Below, piece after piece: positions 8,039 to 15,066 of a stretch of 19,451 nt of DNA. The stretch comes from Clostridia bacterium (GTDB lineage Bacteria > Bacillota > Clostridia > Oscillospirales > Acutalibacteraceae): NCBI GenBank assembly GCA_900759575.1, contig CAAEVU010000294.1, positions 1 to 19,451 on the forward strand, read 5' to 3'. The translations under genes were made by a program, and so were the position numbers. The notes beneath the pieces are model-generated. The model worked only from the letters and a program-made list of their open reading frames with translations, was not told where the DNA came from and ran no database searches. The number at the start of each line of letters is the position of its first letter. Position 1 is the stretch's first letter.

Positions 8039-8800
8039 TCAAAGGAACAGCTCGCATTCTTTCCGCTCAGAGCACACCTTTTTCAGCATCAAGCTGGCGG
8101 CAGAGAGCATGACAGGATTGAGCTTGCGAGCGCCTTGCGGACACACGGCAACACAACGCATACAGGAGATGCACGCCTTCTCATCCACCTTTTTGAGATT
8201 TTCTCTGTCAATAGCTTGGACAGGACATTTTTCTGCACAGATACCACAGTTGGTACATTCCTTTGTTGCTTTGGGCACCATACCGGCTCCTCCAGCTTTC
8301 TTGTAAGGACGATTACCGGGTATCGCAGGTTCTGAACTATCTGCCCCAGAGAGCTTACGCTGAATCTGTTTGGCAAAATCGGAAAGCTGTGCTGCGTCCT
8401 GTGCATCCGGCCGACCAGAGGCAAACTGACGGGCTATGGAGTGTTCCGCAATGGCGGAAACTGCCGCAATCACCTGGAAACCTACCCGCTTTGCGGCATC
8501 CTCCAACTCCACCAGTGTATCCTCATAGGCACGGTTGCCATAGACACAAACCAGGATTGCCCGAGCACCATTGCCATGCACTACACCCAGCCGCTCTGCC
8601 GCCACGGCGGGAACACGGCCACCATAGGACGGCACGGAAATGACTGCTACATCCTCTTTTGTCAGTGAGATATCATCAAAATCCTGCTTGCTGTCAGTCA
8701 GATCAACAGTGGTTACATCCCCCTCCAGTGCACCAGTTAAATAGTCGGCCACCTTTTTGGTTCCCCCTGTAGGACTGAACACAATGTCATAAAGTTTCAT
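8039..8800 (-). CDS. EFR1-type flavodoxin/ferredoxin fusion protein
   Basis: Encodes 253 residues. The N-terminal half is flavodoxin-like, with an FMN phosphate-binding loop SPTGGTKKVAD (9-19) and SVPSYGGRVP (55-64). The C-terminal part carries two 4Fe-4S motifs, CTNCGICAEKCP (Cys182, 185, 188, 192) and CISCMRCVAVCP (Cys210, 213, 216, 220). This is the EFR1 ferredoxin architecture found in gut Firmicutes, a cytosolic electron carrier. GGAGG lies eight bases before the ATG, immediately after the stop of the small upstream frame at 8816-8959. It is the last gene of the minus-strand operon under the Rrf2 operators. It could supply electrons to the MDR enzyme or to a former nitroreductase; that pairing is inference. 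Confidence 0.88.
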   Translation of the reverse strand: MKLYDIVFSPTGGTKKVADYLTGALEGDVTTVDLTDSKQDFDDISLTKEDVAVISVPSYGGRVPAVAAERLGVVHGNGARAILVCVYGNRAYEDTLVELEDAAKRVGFQVIAAVSAIAEHSIARQFASGRPDAQDAAQLSDFAKQIQRKLSGADSSEPAIPGNRPYKKAGGAGMVPKATKECTNCGICAEKCPVQAIDRENLKKVDEKACISCMRCVAVCPQGARKLNPVMLSAASLMLKKVCSERKECELFL

Positions 8801-8815
8801 CAGAGTATCCTCCTT

Positions 8816-8959
8816 TTACTCGGCTATCCGCCAAGAAATCATGTAATGTATGTTCTCAGGAAGGTTTGCATCTTCCTGGGGCAGCAAAGGCCGGTTCTCA
8901 TACGTGCGGACACTGTGACGTTTTTGAACGGTCTTCATAACGGGAATTGACAGTTTCAT
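8816..8959 (-). pseudogene. 47-residue nitroreductase-like remnant
   Basis: A short frame encodes 47 residues starting MKLSIPVMKTVQKRHSVRTY and continuing ENRPLLPQED. This is the typical opening of nitroreductase-family proteins (the 'RHSVRTYENRPL' region that contacts FMN phosphate), but the frame stops after only about 20 further residues, ending LPENIHYMISWRIAE. A full nitroreductase has about 170-250 residues. GAGAGGAG lies eight bases upstream, so it may still be translated. The best explanation is a gene that lost its interior by deletion, joining the N-terminus to a short tail; a genuine small protein cannot be excluded. It sits between the MDR enzyme and the EFR1 protein in the same operon. 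Confidence 0.6.
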
Positions 8960-8975
8960 GGTTGAAGCTCCTCTC

Positions 8976-9977
8976 TTACAGCTGAATCATCACTTTTCCG
9001 TTGAGCGGTCCCTTTGCCACAAGCTGCAATGCTTCATTGGCCTGAGCCAGAGAAAAGACTCGAGTGTCAACGGCAGGTTTGATCTGCAACTTCTCCACGA
9101 TCTCGGTGATTTTTTGCAACTGCGCTCCATTCGAGCGGACAAACACAAAGCGATATTCCTTGCCCTGTTTTCGGGCTGCCTTGTCATATTTACTGCCTGC
9201 CAGCGTAAACAGCATCTTTTTCAGGCCGCTAAAGTGATGCCGCAGTGCAAAGGCTTTGTTGGGGCCAGTCCGAAGGCTTACCAACCGCCCGCCCTTTTTC
9301 AAAACGGACAATTCATGCTGGAATTCAGCGGGCCCAAGCGTATCAATCACATGGTCAACATCAGCCAATACTTCCCAGTAGTTCTCTGTTTGGTAGTCGA
9401 GATACCGGTCAACGCCCAAGGAAAGGAACTGCTCTTTTGCTCGTGCGTTGCCAGTCACAATTACTCCCAGTCCCAGCGCCTTGGCAATGGGAACCGCCAT
9501 CTGGCCAAAGCTTCCGGAGCCGCCGGGGATCAGAATCGTTTGGCCAGGCTTTGCTTCCAGCTCTTCTACAATGGCCTGATACGCCGTCAAACCAGTCAAC
9601 GGAATGGCAGCAGCAGTACTGAAATCATACCCCTCCGGCATTTTGGCAATTGCGTTCTGGTCTACCGCTACATATTCTGCAAAGGCGCCAATTTTGCCAA
9701 TCGGCAGGCGAGTGTAGACTCTATCTCCTTTTTGAAAACCTTTCACTTTGCTGCCTACCTGCTCCACAATGCCGGAACACTCATTTCCCAATGTCAGCGG
9801 CATCGGATAATCCTGAATCAGTTTGACACTTCCTGTAAGAATCAGCAGTTCCACTGGATTCACTGCCGCTGCCTTTACCTGGATCAGAACTTCAGAATTT
9901 GAAATCTGGGGTTTCGGGATATCGCTCACAGTTGTATGGATTTCTTTTGAGTAGCTTTTGATTTGAACTGCTTTCAT
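8976..9977 (-). CDS. NADP-dependent zinc-free MDR oxidoreductase (quinone reductase-like)
   Basis: Encodes 333 residues. It is a medium-chain dehydrogenase/reductase: a GroES-like N-terminal part with LTLGNECSGIVEQVG (62-75) and GDRVYTRLP, then a Rossmann fold with nucleotide-binding loop PGGSGSFGQMA (151-161). No structural zinc Cys cluster is seen, which places it with quinone oxidoreductase/enoyl reductase-like members. Such enzymes use NAD(P)H to reduce quinones or activated alkenes. GAGAGGT lies just upstream of the ATG. It is first in the minus-strand operon, expressed from TTGACT-N17-TAAACT at 10112-10084, with Rrf2-type operators on the -35 and on the start point. Substrate unknown. 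Confidence 0.9.
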   Translation of the reverse strand: MKAVQIKSYSKEIHTTVSDIPKPQISNSEVLIQVKAAAVNPVELLILTGSVKLIQDYPMPLTLGNECSGIVEQVGSKVKGFQKGDRVYTRLPIGKIGAFAEYVAVDQNAIAKMPEGYDFSTAAAIPLTGLTAYQAIVEELEAKPGQTILIPGGSGSFGQMAVPIAKALGLGVIVTGNARAKEQFLSLGVDRYLDYQTENYWEVLADVDHVIDTLGPAEFQHELSVLKKGGRLVSLRTGPNKAFALRHHFSGLKKMLFTLAGSKYDKAARKQGKEYRFVFVRSNGAQLQKITEIVEKLQIKPAVDTRVFSLAQANEALQLVAKGPLNGKVMIQL

Positions 9978-10053
9978 ATATGACCTCTCTCTGCATAAAA
10001 TTTGTTTTTAAAAAATCTCTCTTGCTTTTTTTCGTGAAAACCGATAGAATATT

Positions 10054-10133
10054 AGATGTAATGATTCGAATTACATCTTCCTTAGTTTAGCACCTCATAG
10101 ATGTAAAGTCAATAGTTACATCAAAATTATAAT
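10054..10133. promoter_or_regulatory. divergent promoters with twin GATGTAA-N9-TTACATC operators
   Basis: Two perfect dyads, 10055-10077 and 10100-10122, have identical 7-nt arms GATGTAA/TTACATC and identical 9-nt spacers in length, with centres 45 bp apart. The minus-strand promoter is TTGACT (10112-10107), a 17-nt spacer and TAAACT (10089-10084) preceded by TGC. Operator 2 covers its -35 and operator 1 its start point. The plus-strand -10 TATAAT (10128-10133) for the rrf2 gene lies just beyond operator 2, which would cover its -35 region. The arrangement suggests autorepression plus repression of the redox operon. Confidence 0.75.
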
Positions 10134-10164
10134 GTATATCTTTTTGAAAGGATATGGAGCATCT

Positions 10165-10611
10165 ATGCAGATCAGTATGAAATGTTCCGTTGCGGTTCAC
10201 TGCCTGATTTTTATCCATGAAGCGAAAGGAATTGCCAAAGTAACCAGCAATCTTCTAGCCGAAAGTACGGGGAGCAATCCTGTTGTGATCCGCAACATTC
10301 TCAGCGCTTTGAAAAAGGCAGGGCTTATTACGGTGCCTCGTGGAACCGGCGGTGCGGAGCTGTGCGCTGACCCATCCCAGATCACCTTGTACCAAATCTA
10401 TTCGGCACTGGAGCCAAATGGCGTGACTTCCATCATTGGAATTCACCCCTGTGATGGCCGCCCTTGTCCGGTTGCGCAAAATATCCGGAAAGTACTGGAG
10501 AAGCCATATCATAAGATTGAGTATGCAGTGAAGCATGCGATGGAGGAAATCACACTGCAATCCATGATTGATGACTTTCACAGCTTAATTCAAGAAAGTT
10601 CCAACTCTTAA
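10165..10611 (+). CDS. Rrf2-family transcriptional regulator
   Basis: Encodes 148 residues. The N-terminal winged helix (about 1-80), with SVAVHCLIFIHEA, a recognition region ESTGSNPVVIRNILSALKKAGL and wing VPRGTGGAELC, matches the Rrf2 family. Cysteines occur at 6, 13, 67, 96 and 101; the pair in HPCDGRPCPV (96 and 101) is at the place where related regulators carry redox or Fe-S ligands, but a full three-Cys cluster motif is not evident, so it is closer to YwnA-like members. The start at 10165 is favoured by GGAG five bases upstream; an in-frame ATG at 10132 overlaps the -10 box. It faces the oxidoreductase operon and probably represses it, sensing oxidants, electrophiles or nitrosative stress. 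The signal is inferred. Confidence 0.88.
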   Translation: MQISMKCSVAVHCLIFIHEAKGIAKVTSNLLAESTGSNPVVIRNILSALKKAGLITVPRGTGGAELCADPSQITLYQIYSALEPNGVTSIIGIHPCDGRPCPVAQNIRKVLEKPYHKIEYAVKHAMEEITLQSMIDDFHSLIQESSNS

Positions 10612-10621
10612 AATGAAACAT

Positions 10622-10655
10622 AACAAACGCCATGGGATTTACCATGGCGTTTGTT
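10622..10655 (+). terminator. stem-loop after the rrf2 gene
   Basis: A perfect 14-bp inverted repeat (10622-10635 with 10642-10655) encloses a six-base loop, 10 nt after the stop codon. It is followed by TGTGTC rather than a U tract, so it may be an inefficient terminator or an mRNA-stabilising hairpin. Confidence 0.5.
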
Positions 10656-10934
10656 GTGTCTGTAATCGGAACATCCCGTTCCTTGATGCTATGAGAGTCG
10701 AAGTGTGCCGGCATCGTACAACTCCTGATCGTCCAGTGCACACGGATAAAATTACCAGGCAGTATTAACCTCTTCCCCACCGCTCAAAAACCCCGACCTC
10801 TCCACCGTGCATCAAATCAAGACCGCTGTATTCTATTTGAAAAATGAGAATACAGCGGGTATGAAGTAACCCCATTTGTTAAACAGTACAGTATGATATA
10901 CTGGATAACAAGAAGGGCGCAGTTCATCTCTGCT
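10656..10934. other. non-coding stretch with inverted repeat and orphan promoter-like site
   Basis: No gene is supported here. It contains a perfect 12-bp inverted repeat (10823-10834 with 10847-10858) with a 12-nt A/T-rich loop but no good T tract on either strand; it could weakly terminate the minus-strand TSCPD transcript. A plus-strand extended -10, TGA-TATACT (10894-10902), overlaps a small dyad CAGTAT-GAT-ATACTG (10889-10903) but faces the end of a convergent gene, so no target is apparent. Confidence 0.4.
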
Positions 10935-11192
10935 TCAAGACTGTTTTTCTTCCAGTTCCTGATATTGCGACAGTGCTAGGGCCAACTGATCCGGGCAGGA
11001 GGTCCCTTTCCCCAGACACTGAATTCCTTTCAGCCGCGCAATCGCGTCTTCCACACGCATTCCAACCAGCAGGCGGCTAAGTGCCTGGGTAAAGCCGGGA
11101 CAGCCCAACACAAATTCCACCGATCGGATCACTCCATGGTCTACTTCCAATTTAATTTCTTTGGCACAGGTGCCATTGGTCTCATAAATCAT
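10935..11192 (-). CDS. TSCPD domain-containing protein
   Basis: Encodes 85 residues. It carries the motif that names the family, TSCPD (64-68 or just around), plus Cys9, Cys31 (GCPGF), Cys59 and Cys66, the four-cysteine pattern of small stand-alone TSCPD proteins. These may bind metal; related domains occur at the end of some ribonucleotide reductases. Precise function is not known. The start at 11192 is chosen for AGGAG about eight bases upstream; an upstream in-frame ATG at 11216 lacks one. It is transcribed divergently from the MerR gene from a promoter with a 19-bp spacer that contains the MerR operator (11243-11273), so it probably belongs to the MerR regulon. Confidence 0.85.
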   Translation of the reverse strand: MIYETNGTCAKEIKLEVDHGVIRSVEFVLGCPGFTQALSRLLVGMRVEDAIARLKGIQCLGKGTSCPDQLALALSQYQELEEKQS

Positions 11193-11210
11193 ACGGTTCT
11201 CTCCTGTCTC

Positions 11211-11273
11211 TGGCAATCCTTAAGGATTTGCTGTATAATAGCAGAATATACCTTCCCATAATAGGAAAGTCAA
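11211..11273. promoter_or_regulatory. MerR operator A with divergent promoters
   Basis: On the minus strand, TTGACT (11273-11268), a 19-nt spacer and TATTCT (11248-11243) form a classic MerR-type promoter toward the TSCPD gene. The 21-bp dyad at 11250-11270 (arms ACCTTCC and GGAAAGT) fills the spacer. On the plus strand, TATAAT (11234-11239), with a poor -35 TGGCAA 17 nt upstream, would start merR transcription near 11246, so the operator also lies just downstream of that start and could mediate autoregulation. Confidence 0.7.
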
Positions 11274-11297
11274 GGGGCAATCAAGGAGGAATCGCAA

Positions 11298-12086
11298 ATG
11301 CAGGGCTATCTTTCTATCAGCGATTTTGCCAAACTGCGCAACGTACATCCCAAATCGCTGCGGTACTACGAGCGGATCGGCGCGCTGATTCCCGCCTATA
11401 CCGACCCAGAGACGGGCTACCGGTATTATGCTTTGGAGCAACTGGTGGAGATGGACATGATTCTCATGTGCCTGGAACTGAACATCCCCCTGCGGGATGC
11501 GGAACAATACCGACAGCCCAACCAGACATTGGACATTCGGCATCTGCTTCAGGATGGACAGCAAAAGGCTCTGGAAAAAATTGCTCACCTCCGCAATACC
11601 ATGCAGCAGATGGAGGAGGCACTCCGCCGTATCGAGGAAAACCAACAATATCAGGAACAGGAGGGTGCCTATCGACGGCATCTCCGTCAGCGGCTTATTT
11701 TGCGAGAGCCTTTCATCCCCTCTGGAGGAGAGTTGGCGTTCAAGCAGAGCTCTGCAAAGATTTTCCTTCGCGGACAATCTCTGGGCTTACTGCCCGCATT
11801 TACCTTTCCCATTGGTCTGATTGCTCGGCGGCAAGGAGACCGCACGGATACCTACATCTTTCTAGAGGTGCTCCAGCAGAAGGATGGGATTGCCAACCTG
11901 GATATGCTGCCTGAAGGGGACTATCTCTGTCAGCAGAAACCCGCACACGCGCTGGATCACATGGATACACTGATTTCGGAGTACTTTGTCCAGCATCCCA
12001 AGGCAAATCAGGTCGTGATCACCAATCTGACTTCCGCTTACTTCGATCTGAAGGGACCATTGCTGGAACTACAGGAACAAATTTGA
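11298..12086 (+). CDS. MerR-family regulator with GyrI-like effector domain
   Basis: Encodes 262 residues. The N-terminal MerR helix-turn-helix and wing (about 4-75) include SISDFAKLRNVHPKSLRYYE and the wing TDPETGYRYY. A helical dimerisation region (about 80-125) follows, then a C-terminal domain (about 130-262) ending in LKGPLLELQEQI, probably GyrI-like ligand-binding as in BmrR-type multidrug regulators. No metal-binding Cys motif is present, so it should sense an organic compound. AAGGAGG lies eight bases before the ATG. It lies between the TSCPD gene and an efflux pump gene whose promoters carry near-identical 21-bp dyads with 19-bp spacers, the hallmark of MerR activation. A Rho-independent terminator follows. 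The effector is unknown. Confidence 0.9.
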   Translation: MQGYLSISDFAKLRNVHPKSLRYYERIGALIPAYTDPETGYRYYALEQLVEMDMILMCLELNIPLRDAEQYRQPNQTLDIRHLLQDGQQKALEKIAHLRNTMQQMEEALRRIEENQQYQEQEGAYRRHLRQRLILREPFIPSGGELAFKQSSAKIFLRGQSLGLLPAFTFPIGLIARRQGDRTDTYIFLEVLQQKDGIANLDMLPEGDYLCQQKPAHALDHMDTLISEYFVQHPKANQVVITNLTSAYFDLKGPLLELQEQI

Positions 12087-12092
12087 TGAAAG

Positions 12093-12129
12093 AGGGCGTT
12101 GGAAGTTTTTCCAGTGCCCTTTTTCTTTT
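12093..12129 (+). terminator. Rho-independent terminator after merR
   Basis: A 12-pair stem (12093-12104 with 12109-12120, two G-T pairs) with GTTT loop is followed by TTTTCTTTT. It separates merR from the MATE-gene promoter. Confidence 0.85.
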
Positions 12130-12160
12130 AAAAAAACTTTTCTCCCCTCAAATATTCCGC

Positions 12161-12191
12161 TTGACCTTCCTATTATGGGAAAGTTTATAAT
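12161..12191 (+). promoter_or_regulatory. MerR-activated promoter (operator B) of the MATE gene
   Basis: TTGACC (12161-12166), a 19-nt spacer and TATAAT (12186-12191). The spacer contains a 21-bp dyad at 12164-12184 that matches operator A at 19 of 21 positions when A is read on its minus strand. The over-long 19-bp spacing is the signature of MerR-type activation. The leader has a small stem GCGGGGA/TTCCCGC (12200-12216). Confidence 0.8.
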
Positions 12192-12248
12192 TGCGAATTG
12201 CGGGGATGTTTCCCGCCAAATCAAAAGTAAAACGGAGGAAGAAAAACC

Positions 12249-13660
12249 ATGCAGGCGGAAACAAATCCCCTGGGGTATGAGCCCATTGGAAAGTTGCTTG
12301 GCAAGTTTGCCGTGCCCAGCATCATTTCCATGGTGGTCAGTACCCTGTATAATATTGTCGATCAGATTTTTATGGCCGTGGCGTAGGCTATCTGGGAAAT
12401 GGCGCAACCAATGTAATTTTACCTCTGACTGTCATTGCCCTGGCCCTTGGCCTGATGATTGGAGATGGCACCACCGCCTACTTCAGCCTGTGCCTGGGAC
12501 AGGAGGATCGTCAAAGAGCCGCTCAAGGCGTAGGCAATGCCATAACGCTGACGGTGGCGGCCAGCATTGTGCTGACCGTCCTATCTCTGGCGTTTCTAAA
12601 ACCCCTCTGTGTCCTGTTCGGCGCCACCGATGCCACCATGCCCTATGCGCTGGAGTATGGATTCATCATTGTATTGGGCTTTCCCTTTTATATGTTCGGC
12701 ATGGGGTTTAACTCCGTTGTCCGCGCCGACGGAAGCCCAATCTACGCCATGCTATCCACATTGAGCGGAGCAATTTTGAATACGATTCTGGACCCACTGT
12801 TTATTTTTGTCTTTCACATGGGGGTAACAGGAGCTGCCATCGCAACGGTTCTGGGGCAGATTGTCTCCTGCATCATGACCTTACTTTACCTGAGGAGATT
12901 CCAGTGCATCACCCTGACGCCTGACTGTCTTCTCCCCCGGTGGAAGCTGTGCGGGAGAGTTTGCTGCCTTGGAATTTCCAGTTTCTTTCTTCAGCTGGCG
13001 GCCACCATCGTCATTACCGTGATGAACAACGTGCTGGTCCTATACGGCGCAGCCTCCAAGTATGGCGCGGAAATTCCTATGACCACCCTGGGCATTACCA
13101 TGAAGGTCAATCAGATCATCACCGGCATTGTCATCGGCATCTCCGTGGGCTCCCAGCCCATCATCGGATACAATTATGGCGCTGGAAAGACAGAGCGAGC
13201 CCAGAAGACCTATATCTTGGCGATTATCTGTTCCACTCTGGTCATGGGCGTAGGGACACTGGTGTTTCAGCTCTTTCCTGACCGCATCGTCAGTATTTTT
13301 GGTTCGGAGTCCCAGCTCTATCAAGAATTTGCAATTAAGAGCCTGCGGATCTTCCTGCTGTTGATCCTTCTGAACGGGTTCCAGCTGTGCACAGGCACTT
13401 TTTTCCAGGCAGTGGGAAAGCCAGTGCAGGCCACGCTGATTTCCCTGTCCCGGCAGGTACTTTTCCTGTTGCCTGCCCTACTGATTTTGCCCCACTTTTT
13501 GGGGGTAGAAGGTGCACTGTGGGCTGGACCAGTAGGCGATGCCTGCGCCTTTGTGCTGGCACTGGCCTTTGGCCTAGCGGAATGGAGAAAAACCGCTCAA
13601 TCATCCAAACAACACCATCTTTTTTCTAGGGAGGATTCTTCATATGACACACCTATCTGA
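12249..13660 (+). pseudogene. MATE-family efflux transporter, frameshifted
   Basis: A MATE (multidrug and toxin extrusion) antiporter with its reading frame broken near the start. From ATG 12249 (GGAGG 10 bases upstream), 45 codons give MQAETNPLGYEPIGKLLGKF and on to STLYNIVDQIF, then run into TAG at 12384-12386. The matching protein continues from about 12371 in the -1 frame as GRGVGYLGNGATNV and then about 420 residues of hydrophobic MATE sequence to 13660. The break lies at the T run 12367-12371, where one base is missing (att/ttt/at-ggc), restoring to the normal QIF-GxGVGYLGN pattern by adding a base. The gene may be inactive, phase-variable or carry a sequencing error. A shorter protein from ATG 12455 would lack the first transmembrane helix. 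Its end overlaps the next gene by 17 nt. Confidence 0.85.
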
Positions 13661-14621
13661 TCCCATTACCATCCGAAATCTGACCCTGGTCAATCGTCTG
13701 GTGATGCCTCCCATGGCCACCGCAAAGGCAGACGAGAACGGCTATGTGACCAACGCGGTATGCGAATACTACCGGGAACGGGCCAAGTACAGCAAAGTTG
13801 GTCTGATTATCACCGAACACAGCTATATCCACCTGCAGGGGAAAGCCCATCCAGGGCAAACCTCCATAGCCTACGACGATGTGATTCCTTCCCTTCGGCG
13901 CCTCACCGACTGTATCCATCAGGAGGACGTCAAAGTTTTTGCTCAGCTCAGCCACGCGGGGTCGGCCGCGCTGTCCAAGGTCACCGGGCAGTCCCCCGTT
14001 GGCCCCAGTCCAATCTATCACCCCAAGCAGCGGAAAGAACTGCCAGTGGAGATGACTCTCCAGCAGATTCAACAGGTTACCGAATGGTTTGCCCAGGCAG
14101 CTCTTCGAGCAAAACAGGCAGGTTTTGACGGAGTAGAGCTGCACTCGGCTCACGGTTATCTCCTCAATCAATTTTTCTCCCCGCTGGTCAACCACAGAAC
14201 GGATGAGTATGGCCCCCAGTCGGTGGAAAACCGCATCCGATTCCATCGGGAAGTCATCCAGGCGGTACGGCAGGCAGTAGGCGAGAATTTTCCTATTGCC
14301 CTGCGGCTGGGCGGCTGTGACTATGAAGCCGGAGGGAGTACCGTGGAGGACTGTGTGGAGGCCTGTGGGCTGCTGGAGCATAGCGGTGTGGATCTGCTCC
14401 ATCTCACTGGCGGCATGAACGGTTTTATCCGCCCTGGTCACGCAGAACCTGGTTATTTCCGGGATCTGTCTGTTCCTGTGAAGCAGGCGGTTCACCTCCC
14501 CGTTCTTCTGACGGGAGGGGTTACCACCCCAGCTCAGGCTGAGGCCCTTTTGGAGGAGGGCTGTGCCGACCTCATCGGCGTAGGCCGGGCAATCTTCAAA
14601 AATGCCCACTGGGCAGACTGA
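13644..14621 (+). CDS. NADH:flavin oxidoreductase, Old Yellow Enzyme family
   Basis: Encodes 325 residues. A TIM-barrel FMN enzyme: LVNRLVMPPMATAKA (about 16-30) is the usual opening, AQLSHAGS follows, and HSAHGYLLNQFFSPLVNHRT (about 169-188) is the conserved FMN/substrate segment; later, LRLGGCDYE and LLTGGV with VGRAIF near the C-terminus bind FMN phosphate. It lacks a Fe-S/NADH C-terminal extension, so it is the short OYE type (YqjM-like). Such enzymes reduce activated alkenes with NAD(P)H. GGGAGG lies upstream of the ATG, and its start overlaps the MATE end by 17 nt, so it is probably co-transcribed from the MerR promoter at 12161. Substrate unknown; a detoxification role is inferred from context. 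Confidence 0.9.
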   Translation: MTHLSDPITIRNLTLVNRLVMPPMATAKADENGYVTNAVCEYYRERAKYSKVGLIITEHSYIHLQGKAHPGQTSIAYDDVIPSLRRLTDCIHQEDVKVFAQLSHAGSAALSKVTGQSPVGPSPIYHPKQRKELPVEMTLQQIQQVTEWFAQAALRAKQAGFDGVELHSAHGYLLNQFFSPLVNHRTDEYGPQSVENRIRFHREVIQAVRQAVGENFPIALRLGGCDYEAGGSTVEDCVEACGLLEHSGVDLLHLTGGMNGFIRPGHAEPGYFRDLSVPVKQAVHLPVLLTGGVTTPAQAEALLEEGCADLIGVGRAIFKNAHWAD

Positions 14622-14831
14622 TAGATGCCAGCGTCATTTACATTTGGGAGCACGAAGATATTGGCGAACCATGCTGCTGAAGACCTGTTGCTTCCGGCTT
14701 GACAGACTTGATCACCCGATATTATTCATTCAAACCCATTCATCCGTTTTCCAATGGTCTCCCAGTCGTTTTCCGTCTCTTTCCCATCTCCCTCTGCAAT
14801 AGGAAAGAAAAAACACTCCCCACCGCACAAG
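14622..14831. other. non-coding stretch after the OYE gene
   Basis: No gene is supported. A TTGACA hexamer at 14699-14704 has a TATTAT 15 nt downstream, a poor spacing, and no gene follows on that strand, so I do not call it a promoter. Confidence 0.3.
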
Positions 14832-14884
14832 AAAAACACCCCCAAAATTCGCACTGCCAACGTGCGGTTTTGGGGGTGTTTTTG
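14832..14884. terminator. strong bidirectional terminator
   Basis: A 16-bp stem (14832-14847 with 14868-14883) extended by an inner GCAC/GTGC pair, flanked by A and T tracts on both ends. It serves the OYE unit on the plus strand and the sensor-kinase unit on the minus strand. The stretch 14885-15066 shows nothing else clear. Confidence 0.9.
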
Positions 14885-15066
14885 TCTCTGGTTCTACTGG
14901 TTTTCTACGGGAATTTCCAACGAAAAACAAAAGGGAACCTCTTGGACAATTCTGTGCTTTTTATACTTGAGGTTCGGAAAAAGTGAAAAGGACTATACCC
15001 TAGCCTCCACATTGCCACATAGGAGAGGATGTGGTAAAGTTGTTCCACCGTTAATTCAGAGTGGTC

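Noticed and set aside
8958..9902. Plus-strand open frame of 314 codons
   Set aside because: Antisense to the MDR oxidoreductase; no recognisable motif in translation.
12362..12390. Programmed -1 frameshift in the MATE gene
   Set aside because: The T run (att-ttt-atg) does not match a classic X-XXY-YYZ heptamer in the zero frame, and I see no strong downstream pseudoknot, so a plain indel is preferred.
13653..14609. Minus-strand open frame of 318 codons
   Set aside because: Antisense shadow of the OYE-family gene.
14699..14725. TTGACA-containing promoter after the OYE gene
   Set aside because: Its best -10 (TATTAT) is 15 nt away and no gene follows on that strand.
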